In this document: positions 37,437 through 47,228 of the stretch, piece by piece
Numbering within the stretch: the stretch's first letter is position 1
Layout: each line of letters begins with the position of its first letter
Notes under the pieces: model-generated
Seen by the model: the letters and a program-made list of their open reading frames with translations, nothing else
Told to the model about the DNA's origin: nothing
Database searches by the model: none
DNA from: Methylomonas sp. AM2-LC
GTDB lineage: Bacteria; Pseudomonadota; Gammaproteobacteria; Methylococcales; Methylomonadaceae
Length of the DNA: 64,000 bases
NCBI RefSeq assembly: GCF_039904985.1
Contig: NZ_CP157005.1
Span: forward strand, 4,049,501 to 4,113,500
Direction: 5' to 3'
Position numbers and translations under genes: made by a program

Positions 37437-39671
37437 ATGGGTGTACAGGAAAATTTTGAACAACTCCCGCTAAAGGACTTCACAGAAAAAGCATATCTGG
37501 ATTACTCCATGTACGTCATTCTGGACCGGGCTTTGCCACATATCGGCGATGGCCTGAAGCCAGTGCAACGCCGCATTGTTTACGCAATGTCGGAACTGGG
37601 TTTAACTGCGCTGGCTAAATATAAAAAATCTGCACGAACTGTCGGTGATGTATTGGGTAAATATCATCCGCATGGAGATTCTGCCTGCTACGAAGCTATG
37701 GTTTTAATGGCGCAGAATTTTTCTTATCGTTATCCATTAGTCGATGGACAAGGCAACTGGGGATCACCTGACGATCCAAAATCTTTTGCGGCCATGCGCT
37801 ATACCGAATCACGCTTAACTGCATATGCACAAACTTTACTGAGCGAACTGGGTCAAGGCACAGTCGACTGGGTAGATAATTTTGATGCCACTTTACAGGA
37901 ACCCTCTTTATTACCTGCCCGCTTACCCAATGTATTACTGAATGGCACCATGGGAATTGCGGTGGGTATGGCTACCGATATACCACCCCATAACTTACGT
38001 GAAGTAGCCAATGCATGCTTACAATTACTAGATGCACCGGAAACACCTTTACAAGAATTGCTAACCCATATTAAAGGCCCCGATTATCCCACCGATGCTG
38101 AAATCATCACCTCCAGCGTTGATATTCAAAAAATGTATCAAACCGGTAATGGTTCAGTAAAAATGCGTGCCAAATATGAAATGGAAGATGGCACCATTGT
38201 AATTACAGCCCTTCCTCACCAAGTATCCGGAGCAAAGCTTCTGGAACAGATTGCCGCGCAAATGCTGGCAAAAAAATTACCCATGATTGATGATTTACGC
38301 GATGAATCGGATCATGAGAATCCAACCCGCCTGTTAATAATTCCTAAATCCAAACGCATTGATGTTGAAGCCGTTATGTCACATCTGTTCGCCACCACCG
38401 ATTTGGAAAAAAGTTATCGAGTCAATCTAAATATGATCGGCTTGAATGGCAAACCGCAAGTTAAAAATTTGCTGCAAATTCTCAGCGAATGGTTGAGTTT
38501 CCGTACCGAAACCGTGCGTCGGCGTTTACAGCACAGACTGGATAAAGTACTGGCGCGGTTACACATTCTGGAAGGTTTGCTGATCGCATTTTTAAATATC
38601 GACGAAGTGATTGCCATTATTCGCCAAGAAGACCACCCTAAACCCGTATTGATGGCGCGTTTTGGCATTACCGATATTCAGGCTGAAGCAATTTTGGAAC
38701 TGAAACTACGCCATCTAGCCAAATTAGAGGAGATGAAAATCCGTGGCGAGCAAGATGAGCTGGAGTTGGAACGACAAGCGCTGGAGAAAACTCTGGGATC
38801 AGAACGTTTACTTAATCGGCTGATACGCAAAGAAATTGAACGTGATGCAGAAAAATATGGCGATGCGCGCCGCTCACCCATTGTGGAACGCCTCGCGGCA
38901 CAAGCCCTGGATACCACCGAATTAATCAGCAACGAACCCGTTACCATCATTCTATCGCAAAAGGGCTGGATTCGTGCCGCCAAAGGTTATGATATTGAGG
39001 TTGAAAGCCTTAGCTATCGCGCCGGTGATGCCTATCTGGCAGCGGCGAAAGGCCGCACTACGCAACCGGCTTATGTGCTGGATTCCAGTGGTCGTGTTTA
39101 TAGTATTACTACGCATGATTTACCTTCGGCACGCAGTCAGGGCGAACCCTTGACTGGGCGATTAAACCCGCCTGCCGGCAGTTTGTTTATTGATGTCTTT
39201 ACCGGCCAAACAGATGATTGGGTGTTAATGTCCAGTACAGCAGGTTATGGTTTTCGCGTACAGTTAAAAGAGTTTTTGACCAAAAACAAGGCAGGAAAAG
39301 CGGTATTAAGCTTGCCGGACTCTGCAAAAAGCTTGCCCCCCATACCGATTCCACAAGCAGACAGTCTACTGGCCGTCGTGACATTGCAAGGCCGCTTACT
39401 GATATTTCCAGCGCAGGAATTACCTGAACTGGCCAAAGGTAAAGGCAATAAACTGATTAATATCCCAGCAGCTGATCTGGCTTCCGGTCAGGATGCGGTA
39501 ACGGCCGTTATAGCGTTTAGCCCGACAGGTGAATTGAAAATTGTGTCTGGAAAACGCTACCTCACTCTAAAAACAGCAGATATTAGCGTTTATCTGGGAA
39601 GCCGAGCCAAACGAGGCACTCTATTACCACGTGGCTTTCAAAAAGTAGATGCTTTAGAAGAAGTTATTTAA
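37437..39671 (+). CDS. parC: DNA topoisomerase IV subunit A
   Basis: 744 residues from [15 protein letters not shown]; the open frame begins 15 codons earlier without support. Topoisomerase IIA breakage domain with [23 protein letters not shown], and the catalytic Tyr in [11 protein letters not shown], then a C-terminal beta-pinwheel. ParC rather than GyrA by length, by [12 protein letters not shown] and by the degenerate C-terminal blades without a GyrA box. parE is not in the window. Confidence 0.93.
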   Translation: MGVQENFEQLPLKDFTEKAYLDYSMYVILDRALPHIGDGLKPVQRRIVYAMSELGLTALAKYKKSARTVGDVLGKYHPHGDSACYEAMVLMAQNFSYRYPLVDGQGNWGSPDDPKSFAAMRYTESRLTAYAQTLLSELGQGTVDWVDNFDATLQEPSLLPARLPNVLLNGTMGIAVGMATDIPPHNLREVANACLQLLDAPETPLQELLTHIKGPDYPTDAEIITSSVDIQKMYQTGNGSVKMRAKYEMEDGTIVITALPHQVSGAKLLEQIAAQMLAKKLPMIDDLRDESDHENPTRLLIIPKSKRIDVEAVMSHLFATTDLEKSYRVNLNMIGLNGKPQVKNLLQILSEWLSFRTETVRRRLQHRLDKVLARLHILEGLLIAFLNIDEVIAIIRQEDHPKPVLMARFGITDIQAEAILELKLRHLAKLEEMKIRGEQDELELERQALEKTLGSERLLNRLIRKEIERDAEKYGDARRSPIVERLAAQALDTTELISNEPVTIILSQKGWIRAAKGYDIEVESLSYRAGDAYLAAAKGRTTQPAYVLDSSGRVYSITTHDLPSARSQGEPLTGRLNPPAGSLFIDVFTGQTDDWVLMSSTAGYGFRVQLKEFLTKNKAGKAVLSLPDSAKSLPPIPIPQADSLLAVVTLQGRLLIFPAQELPELAKGKGNKLINIPAADLASGQDAVTAVIAFSPTGELKIVSGKRYLTLKTADISVYLGSRAKRGTLLPRGFQKVDALEEVI

Positions 39672-39733
39672 GCGAGCTTGGCTACAAAGTTAAAGTTTCG
39701 AGAATAACAATTACAATCAGCTAGAGAGAACAA

Positions 39734-40273
39734 ATGCATAAACATTTAGAACGCGTCAGAGAGTTTCACGATAAATTTGGCATTGTCCAAGCTCTACATA
39801 CTGAGACAACACATCTTGCGGATATAGATATCGTGATGCGTCAGGCTTTGTTAATGGAATGTGGCAGCGAAACCTGCAAAGCCCTTGCTATTGCTGATAA
39901 TACTCAGATTCTGGCAGGATTAGCAGACTTGGCTTATAACGCTTTGGCGGCTATCGCCTGCCGTGGTGATGATGTGCAAAATGTGTCTGTTGCCTGGCGT
40001 CAAGATGGTTCTATACTGACAGTGATGCGCTTAGTGTCGGAAAAAATACACCTGTGCTCCTCTGGGGATACAGTACATTATTCAGTACTCTATACGTTAT
40101 GCGAACAGTTAGCACGCGGGTTTATTAATGCCGACTTTGATCTGGCTATACAGCTATTGCATGAGCATATCATGACACAAGCCTCAAAAAGCAGCTCTCA
40201 ACCTGTTGAACAGCATCTGCAACAGGAAATCTTAGCCACTACGCCAGATTTAAGCACGGCGTTTTACGAATAA
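39734..40273 (+). CDS. MazG-like / PRA-PH-like all-alpha NTP pyrophosphohydrolase homologue
   Basis: 179 residues. It begins HLERVREFHDKFGI and continues with a helix RQALLMECGSETCKAL and then DNTQILAGLADLAYNALAAIA. These match the four-helix pattern of the Cof-like MazG/phosphoribosyl-ATP pyrophosphohydrolase family. The usual Glu-rich EExxE metal motif is diverged (MECGSET), so it may be inactive or altered in specificity. It carries a poorly conserved C-terminal extension. It lies between parC and garR. Confidence 0.6.
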   Translation: MHKHLERVREFHDKFGIVQALHTETTHLADIDIVMRQALLMECGSETCKALAIADNTQILAGLADLAYNALAAIACRGDDVQNVSVAWRQDGSILTVMRLVSEKIHLCSSGDTVHYSVLYTLCEQLARGFINADFDLAIQLLHEHIMTQASKSSSQPVEQHLQQEILATTPDLSTAFYE

Positions 40274-40290
40274 ACACTTGGATTTACCCC

Positions 40291-41169
40291 ATGACGGAGC
40301 ATTCTTATACGCTAGGTTTTATCGGTATCGGCTTAATGGGAAAACCGTTGACCTTACGCTTATTGGCTGCCGGATTTAAAGTCAATGTCTGGAATCGTAG
40401 TGCGGAAAAACTCAGTGCAGTGATTGCTGCGGGAGCTAATCCATGCGCTTCTGTCAGCACATTGGTTAAAGCTTCTGATATCGTCATTTTATGCTTGTCG
40501 GATAGTCAGGCTGTCAGCGATATTGTGCTGTCTGAAATTGTTACTTCTGGCAGCACTGATAAACTACTGATCGATTTATCCAGTATTCATCCAGAAATCA
40601 CTCGACAATTAGCCGAACAATTATTACTAAGCTGTGGCATGCGCTGGGTAGATGCTCCCGTCTCTGGGGGCACTAGCGGTGCAGAACAGGGCAGTCTGGC
40701 GATTATGGCGGGTGGAAATATTGCTGACATTGCCATTGCGCGTCAGGTGCTAAAACCGCTGTATAGCCGCCTAACGCATATGGGTGGCATAGGCAGTGGG
40801 CAGACTACTAAAATATGCAACCAGATGATTGTAAGTTGCAATGTGCTGGTTATTGCGGAAATGTTAGCACTAGCTGAACAGGCTGGCGTTGATGCCAGTA
40901 AGATCCCTGAAGCATTGGCAGGTGGCTTTGCCGACTCCAAACCCTTGCAAATTGTCGGCCCCGAAATGGCACACAGGCAGTTTAGCCCTGTAAAATGGCG
41001 AGTAAAAACGCTATTGAAAGACTTGCAAATGGCGGTGGATTTATCCGCGCAGCATTCCAGCGCCACCCCGATGTCTGGATTGGCGACACAGTTAATGCAA
41101 TTACATGCCAGCCAGGGGTTTTCTGAGCAAGATCCCTCGACATTAATCAAATTGTATACGCCGAATTAA
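40291..41169 (+). CDS. garR: 2-hydroxy-3-oxopropionate reductase (tartronate semialdehyde reductase) type
   Basis: NAD(P)-dependent beta-hydroxyacid dehydrogenase, 292 residues: GFIGIGLMGKPL, the substrate motif DAPVSGGTSGAEQGSLAIMAGG, and catalytic Lys in GQTTKICNQ. The next gene encodes a hydroxypyruvate isomerase, which makes tartronate semialdehyde, so reduction to glycerate is the natural role. 3-hydroxyisobutyrate dehydrogenase is the alternative by fold. The start and the stop of neighbours nearly touch (17 bp before, 1-base overlap after). Confidence 0.85.
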   Translation: MTEHSYTLGFIGIGLMGKPLTLRLLAAGFKVNVWNRSAEKLSAVIAAGANPCASVSTLVKASDIVILCLSDSQAVSDIVLSEIVTSGSTDKLLIDLSSIHPEITRQLAEQLLLSCGMRWVDAPVSGGTSGAEQGSLAIMAGGNIADIAIARQVLKPLYSRLTHMGGIGSGQTTKICNQMIVSCNVLVIAEMLALAEQAGVDASKIPEALAGGFADSKPLQIVGPEMAHRQFSPVKWRVKTLLKDLQMAVDLSAQHSSATPMSGLATQLMQLHASQGFSEQDPSTLIKLYTPN

Positions 41170-41966
41170 TGTTACGTTTTAGCGCCAATTTAAGCTTATT
41201 ATTGACTGAATATGCTTGGCTAGAGCGTTTTGCAGCGGCTAAACAACAGGGCTTTCAAGCCGTAGAAATCCAATTTCCCTATCATCTCCCTGTTAAGCAA
41301 TTACAAAATGCATTGCAAAGTAATGGTTTGCAACTGGTTTTATTCAATGTGGATGCAGACAACCTATTACACGGTGGCGAAGGATTGGCCGCAGTTCCGG
41401 AAAAACAAGCCGAATTTAAACAGGCGGTAGCACAAACTGCAGCCTATGCTGAACTTTTGCAACCCGTTGCCATCAATGTACTATCGGGGCGTTGTCTGGA
41501 TAAGAATCGACTGACAACCTATCTGGACACGTTTAAACATAATTTGCGTTATGCTACAGAAGTCTTTGCAGAATTGGGAATAAACACGGTATTTGAAGCG
41601 ATTAACAGTGTCGACATGCCGGGATTTATTGTAGACAGTAGCCAGCAAATGTTGGAAATTTTAACCGAAATAAACCACCCCCGTTTGGGCTTACAATATG
41701 ATATTTATCATATGACACGGATGGGCGAAAACTGTCTAGCCTTTCTACAGACACATATGGATAAAATTACCCATATACAGTTCGCCGATTGTCCGGGGCG
41801 TGGAGAGCCTGGGACGGGTGACATTGACTTTGCCAATATATTTGCCTGCATTGCTCAATCGACTTATAAAGGATGGCTAGGCGCTGAATACAATCCTACA
41901 ACAGATAGCCACTCCAGCTTTAACTGGTTAGCGGCTGCAACACAAACAAGCGCTGCGGTTTTATAA
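41169..41966 (+). CDS. hyi: hydroxypyruvate isomerase
   Basis: 265 residues of xylose-isomerase-like TIM barrel: LRFSANLSLLLTEYAWLERF, metal-binding Glu in FEAINSVDMPGF, QYDIYHM, and HIQFADCPGRGEPGTGDIDF, the last being diagnostic for Hyi. It converts hydroxypyruvate to tartronate semialdehyde, the substrate of the enzyme just upstream. The start ATG overlaps the garR stop by 1 base. Together they turn hydroxypyruvate to glycerate. Confidence 0.92.
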   Translation: MLRFSANLSLLLTEYAWLERFAAAKQQGFQAVEIQFPYHLPVKQLQNALQSNGLQLVLFNVDADNLLHGGEGLAAVPEKQAEFKQAVAQTAAYAELLQPVAINVLSGRCLDKNRLTTYLDTFKHNLRYATEVFAELGINTVFEAINSVDMPGFIVDSSQQMLEILTEINHPRLGLQYDIYHMTRMGENCLAFLQTHMDKITHIQFADCPGRGEPGTGDIDFANIFACIAQSTYKGWLGAEYNPTTDSHSSFNWLAAATQTSAAVL

Positions 41967-41997
41967 TAATCAGTACTATAATTAGAGAGTTTTAACC

Positions 41998-42375
41998 ATG
42001 TCCACCCATAATTTTACCTTACATCATGCCAGTCTTATCGTTGCTGACACTGAAAAGTCTTTACGGCTTTATCAGGATGTATTAGGCATGCAGCGTATTG
42101 AACGCCCTGAGTTAGGTTTTCCCGGTGCTTGGTTACAAATTGGTGCGCAGCAAATTCATTTGCTGGAACTGGCCAATCCTGACCCCATCAGTGGCAGACC
42201 TGCACACGGAGGTCGTGATCGGCATGTAGCCATGCATGTGGACTCTATTGATGCCTTACGCGCTGATTTGGACGAAGCTGGCATTGCTTACACGTTGAGC
42301 ATTTCTGGACGCAAAGCCTTATTTTGTAGAGATTTGGATGGTAATGCGCTGGAATTTATCGAACGCCCTGCTTAA
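41998..42375 (+). CDS. VOC (glyoxalase/bleomycin resistance) family protein
   Basis: 125 residues, a single vicinal-oxygen-chelate unit: HHASLIVADTEKSLRLYQDVLGM, a metal His, IHLLELANP, RHVAMHVDSIDALRADL and GNALEFIE with the metal-ligating Glu. It follows hyi by 31 bp on the same strand. The substrate is unknown; a lactoylglutathione-lyase or epimerase-like function is possible. Confidence 0.8.
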   Translation: MSTHNFTLHHASLIVADTEKSLRLYQDVLGMQRIERPELGFPGAWLQIGAQQIHLLELANPDPISGRPAHGGRDRHVAMHVDSIDALRADLDEAGIAYTLSISGRKALFCRDLDGNALEFIERPA

Positions 42376-42380
42376 TTATT

Positions 42381-42911
42381 ATGTCCAGCCGACTAGTTTA
42401 TGGCATTTTGGCAATTTGTAGTACAGCCATGCTATTGTTTGTCGCTGGTTTTATTGTTTTTCAGTTGCATTTAAGCCTGTTGACGACCCTGTTTTACAGC
42501 GTAGCCGCTAAATTACTGTTATTAGCATTTGCATTGTTATTACTGTCGGGCATGCTGGTTTTAATAACTGCCTTAGGCCGAGAAGTGCGATCTTATTTTC
42601 GCCACGAGGCATCCGCCCTTCGCCGGGTGCTGGCGATGCAAACGCAAACACAACAATTGGCCCAGCTTAACTATTTTAAAAATAGGCAACTGAGCTATTT
42701 TAGCCAATTTAAACGCCAAAAGCTGTTGGCTGCTGATGACAAAAAACAATTACGCCACTTATATCTGGCAATTCATCAGGAACTACAATCAGTAAAGCAC
42801 AACATTCCACACAGCCATTATCAGAACATGTATAAAGCGCTACGCCAATATCATCAACAGGCTGATGCTAAAGCTATGCTGTCCCTACGTGAGCAAATAC
42901 CGTGTCCCTGA
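42381..42911 (+). CDS. two-helix membrane protein with coiled tail, unknown
   Basis: 176 residues not recognised. Two adjacent hydrophobic segments (about 7-29 and 35-64) form an N-terminal hairpin; the remaining 110 residues are cytoplasmic, Gln/Lys/Leu-rich and mostly helical (QTQTQQLAQLNYFKNRQLSY). It overlaps the next gene by 10 bases and follows the VOC gene by 5. A membrane scaffold built with the following coiled-coil protein is possible. Confidence 0.6.
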   Translation: MSSRLVYGILAICSTAMLLFVAGFIVFQLHLSLLTTLFYSVAAKLLLLAFALLLLSGMLVLITALGREVRSYFRHEASALRRVLAMQTQTQQLAQLNYFKNRQLSYFSQFKRQKLLAADDKKQLRHLYLAIHQELQSVKHNIPHSHYQNMYKALRQYHQQADAKAMLSLREQIPCP

Positions 42912-43444
42912 TTACACAATGGCTAAATAACGGACTGGCATTCTGGCGTCGTAGCCGCGACGAAAATCTACACTGGCAATTAGGCCGTCAACAGGAAATT
43001 GCCGAATTAAGACACAGCAAAGCATTGGCAGAACAAGAGTTGGCAGCAAAACTGAGAAAACATGCTCAGCAATTAGCACATGAACTGGCAATCACTAAAG
43101 CCAGAAACAACAATGAATTGACCATGGTAAAAATTCAATGTAAACAGGATTTAAAGGATTACCAACAATATTTACAGTCGTTGGAAAAACTTAAAACCTC
43201 TTTACGTGAAAGTTATACACATTTGCCGGAAGCAGTGGCTTATACTATTCATCACCACGCCAAGCAGCTACTGAACAAAATGTGGGATGCTGAAGATAGC
43301 CGCGAGAAAATCAAGTTTGAAATGCAGCTACTGCAATTTATGACCGCCGTACATGAAGATAATCAAGCATGTTTGCAAGGCACAGGCAACGAGAATTTGC
43401 CACAAAAAGCCTTGGCAATTATTGATGCCGATATGGAAAAATAG
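42902..43444 (+). CDS. coiled-coil protein, unknown
   Basis: 180 residues starting at GTG 42902, overlapping the upstream gene by 10 bases. Much is a long helix rich in Ala, Glu, Gln and Lys (about 25-110, e.g. LAEQELAAKLRKHAQQLAHE), predicted to be coiled coil. A C-terminal region (EDSREKIKFEMQLLQFMTAV) is also helical. No enzyme motif is seen. It is presumably a partner of the membrane hairpin protein. Confidence 0.6.
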   Translation: MSLITQWLNNGLAFWRRSRDENLHWQLGRQQEIAELRHSKALAEQELAAKLRKHAQQLAHELAITKARNNNELTMVKIQCKQDLKDYQQYLQSLEKLKTSLRESYTHLPEAVAYTIHHHAKQLLNKMWDAEDSREKIKFEMQLLQFMTAVHEDNQACLQGTGNENLPQKALAIIDADMEK

Positions 43445-43610
43445 TTGTTTATGATTAATATCGCGGATATTTATCCCCAATTCCTGTGGATAACTTTGTG
43501 ACCAACCCGTGACAAATGTAGCTAAATAACTGGTTTTATTAAACTGTTTTTAGATTGATTAAAATTTGGTCAACGCTTAATACTATCCCCGTTTCTTTGG
43601 CGATTTTATC

Positions 43611-44010
43611 ATGGCAAATTCAATGTACATCAATAGCATACCCCCTATTATTCGTAGCCTGAGCAATTTACGCGCTATAACTGGCAAAAGCCGCCGCTCA
43701 TGCGACCACCCAGAAAATTGACCTAGTTGTGCTGATCAATTCCCGCCTTTACCCGGACATGTATCCCTTATCCCGACAAGTACAGATCGCAACCGATGTT
43801 GCAAAAGGTTCAGTCTCGCGACTTGCGGGCGTGGAGCCGCCCAAGTACGAAGATAACGAAGCAAGCTTTACAGAACTGATCGCGAACATCGACAAAACCA
43901 TTGCCCTGCTTAATTCTTTTAAACCCGAGCAGATTGATGGCAGTGAAGATAAAACGATTGCTGTTCCGTTGCACGATAGAACGCTGAACTTTACCAAACA
44001 ACCCAGTTAA
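43611..44010 (+). pseudogene. DUF1993 family protein, frameshifted and truncated
   Basis: The first 23 codons from ATG 43611 (MANSMYINSIPPIIRSLSNL) and then, after a one-base shift near 43679-43681, LAKAAAHATTQKIDLVVLIN running into NSRLYPDMYPLSRQVQ join into a continuous DUF1993 sequence. Removing one A at 43680 restores the frame. The original frame instead meets a stop at 43723. The 3' part ends at FTKQPS, about 45 residues short of the family's usual YLLNFALPNF and C terminus. A further shift near 44001 would give WLLNFS, a faint trace of that motif. Both changes indicate decay. Confidence 0.75.
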
Positions 44011-44069
44011 GGTATGGCTCTTGAACTTCAGCCGATTTGTTAACGGTGGCTTGCAAGTAAACAGAAAAG

Positions 44070-46127
44070 TTATTTAATTTCCGCTAGTAAAGTTTCTCGT
44101 TGATCGTCACTGTCCAAGAATTGTAAGGCGATAGCCATAAACTCGTCCTGAATACTTTCAAATGCCTCAACCACCAGGGGATCAAAATGTTTGCCCTTGC
44201 CTTCTTTTATCATCGAAATAGCTTGTTGATGAGAAAATGGTTTTTTATAAACGCGTTTACAGATTAAAGCATCATAAACATCTGCCAATGCCATCAAACG
44301 GGCAGATAATGGAATTTGTTCGCCAACCAGGCCATTTGGATAGCCGCTACCATCCCATTTTTCATGATGATACAAACAAATCTGGTGGGCATATTGCATA
44401 AAAGGATTGAGGCCACTTTGTTTTGCAACGGATAAAATGATGTTGGCACCTATTTGAGGATGAGCTTTCATAATTTCGAATTCATCACTTTCCAGGCGGC
44501 CCGGTTTAAGCAAAATATGGTCACGTATTCCTACTTTACCTAAGTCATGAAGCGGTGCTGCTTTATATAACAGTTTAATAATTTCATTTGTTAACTGAGA
44601 TTTAAATTTAGGGTGCTTTTTAAGCTCATAAGCTAAGGCTTTGATATAGTTTTGGGTACGCTTAATGTGCGCTCCAGTCTCGGGGTCGCGTGAATCGGCC
44701 ATAGAGTTTAAACTTTCAATAATCCCTTCATGAGCATTAGCAATGGTCAAAGCCATTTCCTTAGCTTGATTATGCTTGCGGGCATATTTTAGAATCGCAA
44801 AGATTAATAATGAAAACAGGGTCATAATCACAGGTAATGCTGGAGATATTATAATACCCGTCTGGATTAGTAGAAGTTGTGACCCTAAAGCAACCAGCAA
44901 TATTTGTAACACCGGAATCAGAACTAACTGTTTTGGATTTGCGTTTGTCAGGGTGAAAATCAAACTAAGGCCTAAAATTACGGATATCCCAAATTCCAAG
45001 ACCAGTGCCTGATCGGGTCTTTGTAAAAAATCTTCTCGAAGCAGATTATCAACAGCGGTTGCATGAAATTCGACACCCAGAAATTGAGCGGCATAAGGCG
45101 TTGGTCGAAATTCATGCAAACCAGCTGCCGAAAAACCTACAAGTACAATTTTACCGACTAATCGATTAACATTAACTTTGCCTGAAAGTAGGTCAAAAGC
45201 AGAAATTCTTTCAAAAGATTGTCCAATTGGAAATTTCAATCTTAAATTACCTTTGCTATCCAATGGGATCTGTATATTTCCTGCCTGTAACAATAATCCA
45301 GTTTCACTTGGAGACAGAATAAAATGATCGAGTGATTTGGCAGTTAAATAAGTTTGTAAGGCCAAACTGGGATAAAGACGGTTTTTATAAGCAATGACCA
45401 TAGGTATTTTACGATAGATTCCGTCACTATCAGGTGTGGCATTTATAAAACCGCTAGCAGTTGCCGATTGTTGTAGTATGGGGATATTGCAGAGTGCATT
45501 TTCAGCAGTTTGTAAGCTTAGTGATGATTGAGTTTCGCCGCCAGCCGAAAACCATGCGCCAGTAGCAGACCTTGGTTTGCAAGCATGCTGTGTAGTCTGA
45601 TCGAAGGTAAACAAATACCCCATTACAAAAGCGCCAGACTTTAAGCTGTTAGCGAGAATGACATCGTTGTTTCTAAGAGACTCTTGAATATTATCCAGCG
45701 AAAAACTTTGGTTGAAATCACGCTCTAAAACGTTATGAATTTCAGAGGGTGATGTTCGATCACGTTCAATAAATAACGCATCAACACCGACAGAAGCCGG
45801 AGCCGATTGCCGAATCGCATCGAGTAGCTTCGCTACCTGATACCGTGGCCAAGGCCATTGACCATAGCTAGTCAGGCTTTTTTCATCAACTTCAACAATA
45901 ACAGGAAAGGGAGTCGGGCTGGTTTTAGGCAGCAGACCTACCTGTATCGCAATAACGGCATTATTAATCTGCTCAACAACTGTTTTGTAGGTTAATCCAA
46001 TGGTCAGTGATAATAATATCAGCACCAAACTAATCAGAAGATTTTGCAGTCGTTCTTTTGCAGATGAGCGGTAAATAATCTCTGATTCTAGCCAACCCTC
46101 CTGATTAGCCGTATTTATGGATCGCAA
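44070..46127 (-). CDS. CHASE2 domain sensor with HD-GYP cyclic-di-GMP phosphodiesterase
   Basis: 685 residues. An N-terminal membrane helix (about 32-52) precedes a periplasmic CHASE2 domain (about 60-375: VDEKSLTSYGQWPWPRYQVA, VGVDALFIERD), then three membrane helices (about 375-450) and a cytoplasmic HD-GYP domain (about 470-670) with HDLGKVGIRD and HHEKWDGSGYP, both active motifs intact. It should degrade cyclic-di-GMP in response to a periplasmic cue. It lies six bases after the OmpA-like lipoprotein gene, in line with a FecR gene. Confidence 0.9.
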   Translation of the reverse strand: MRSINTANQEGWLESEIIYRSSAKERLQNLLISLVLILLSLTIGLTYKTVVEQINNAVIAIQVGLLPKTSPTPFPVIVEVDEKSLTSYGQWPWPRYQVAKLLDAIRQSAPASVGVDALFIERDRTSPSEIHNVLERDFNQSFSLDNIQESLRNNDVILANSLKSGAFVMGYLFTFDQTTQHACKPRSATGAWFSAGGETQSSLSLQTAENALCNIPILQQSATASGFINATPDSDGIYRKIPMVIAYKNRLYPSLALQTYLTAKSLDHFILSPSETGLLLQAGNIQIPLDSKGNLRLKFPIGQSFERISAFDLLSGKVNVNRLVGKIVLVGFSAAGLHEFRPTPYAAQFLGVEFHATAVDNLLREDFLQRPDQALVLEFGISVILGLSLIFTLTNANPKQLVLIPVLQILLVALGSQLLLIQTGIIISPALPVIMTLFSLLIFAILKYARKHNQAKEMALTIANAHEGIIESLNSMADSRDPETGAHIKRTQNYIKALAYELKKHPKFKSQLTNEIIKLLYKAAPLHDLGKVGIRDHILLKPGRLESDEFEIMKAHPQIGANIILSVAKQSGLNPFMQYAHQICLYHHEKWDGSGYPNGLVGEQIPLSARLMALADVYDALICKRVYKKPFSHQQAISMIKEGKGKHFDPLVVEAFESIQDEFMAIALQFLDSDDQRETLLAEIK

Positions 46128-46133
46128 AGCGGG

Positions 46134-46727
46134 CTACCGAATTTCCACTTCTACTCTTCGATTACGCGCCTCGGGTACATTATCGTCCGTAGGTACTGCA
46201 GGATCGTTTTCACCATAATAGCGGATATCCATACATTGACTTGAAATGCCGTTAGCAATTAAAGTTTTTGAGACCATTTCAGCGCGTTGTAACGAAATAC
46301 CGCGATTACTCTCATTATCTCCCACTCGATCACTATGTCCTATGACACTCAGATCGCAAGAATGCCGTGACTGAATCGCCGCAACTATTGTTTCAATCTG
46401 AGATTTTGCCTCAGTAGATATATCTGAACTGCCAGTAGAAAAATACAAGCTAAAGTGTTGCGGTGGTTTTGGTTCCTTGGATAAAATGCCTGCAAACTGC
46501 TTTTGAATATCCTGTTCGCTTAATACGACGGGTTGAGAAGGCGCTTCTTCTGCTATAGTTAATTGGGTACTTTCATTAGTTTTTGATAATAAAGTGGTAC
46601 CACCTTGCGTGGTTACAGAAACCTGCCCAACTTTACCACCTGGATCGGGCACCAAAACTACGGTTGTACTGCTACAGGCTTCCAACATAATACTAAGAAA
46701 AACTAAAAAAGCTATCCGGATTATCAT
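46134..46727 (-). CDS. OmpA-like peptidoglycan-binding lipoprotein
   Basis: 197 residues: lipobox MLEACSS (cleavage before Cys18), a low-complexity linker, and a C-terminal OmpA domain (about 90-197: FSTGSSDISTEAKSQI, IGHSDRVGDNESNRGISLQRAE, NRRVEVEIR) that binds diaminopimelate of peptidoglycan. Probably anchored in the outer membrane. It sits between fecR-type and CHASE2 genes, possibly linking envelope state to the HD-GYP sensor. Confidence 0.88.
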   Translation of the reverse strand: MIIRIAFLVFLSIMLEACSSTTVVLVPDPGGKVGQVSVTTQGGTTLLSKTNESTQLTIAEEAPSQPVVLSEQDIQKQFAGILSKEPKPPQHFSLYFSTGSSDISTEAKSQIETIVAAIQSRHSCDLSVIGHSDRVGDNESNRGISLQRAEMVSKTLIANGISSQCMDIRYYGENDPAVPTDDNVPEARNRRVEVEIR

Positions 46728-46763
46728 TATTAATCTCCACTCACTTCATTAAAATTAAAGTGG

Positions 46764-47228
46764 TTATTTAACATCAATCAAAATCTTGGTTCCACGCAAT
46801 CCCAGCGTAGCGGTTGGAGTTTTAAATTGAACAGAATCAGGTGATATCCTGCCGATAGCACCTGAAATAAAAGCCACAGAGCCTTTCATTACGCGGGATA
46901 AAAAAGAAACTTTGTGTTCTGAGGGATTAAATAGAAAATCGTCCAAAACTAATTTGCCATCAGGTCCCAGCGTTAATACTGCGCCATCACTAAAAATAAT
47001 ACCTACCGCACCTTCAGAGTCGGTTATCAGGGTATCGCCTTTAAAAATCTCTGCATCAGGGTGGAGTTCTATTTCAATTCCTTGCCGAATGACATGTGCT
47101 ATGGGTGCATGGGTTTTTACTAACCCAATGCGTACGTCGGCTACTGCCTTGGTAGAACAAAATGACAGCAGTACAATTAAAAGAATATGTATATGGGCTA
47201 CAGACAAGTAATGTATCTTATTTGGCAT
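46764..47228 (-). CDS. exported FecR-domain protein
   Basis: 154 residues with signal peptide (HILLIVLLSFCSTKAVA, cleavage about 31) and a periplasmic FecR domain: HPDAEIFKGDTLITDSEGAV, IIFSDGAVLTLGPDG, and the tail PTATLGLRGTKILIDV. Unlike classical FecR there is no membrane anti-sigma segment, so it is likely a periplasmic ligand or sensor component. First of the FecR-OmpA-CHASE2 unit. Confidence 0.85.
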   Translation of the reverse strand: MPNKIHYLSVAHIHILLIVLLSFCSTKAVADVRIGLVKTHAPIAHVIRQGIEIELHPDAEIFKGDTLITDSEGAVGIIFSDGAVLTLGPDGKLVLDDFLFNPSEHKVSFLSRVMKGSVAFISGAIGRISPDSVQFKTPTATLGLRGTKILIDVK

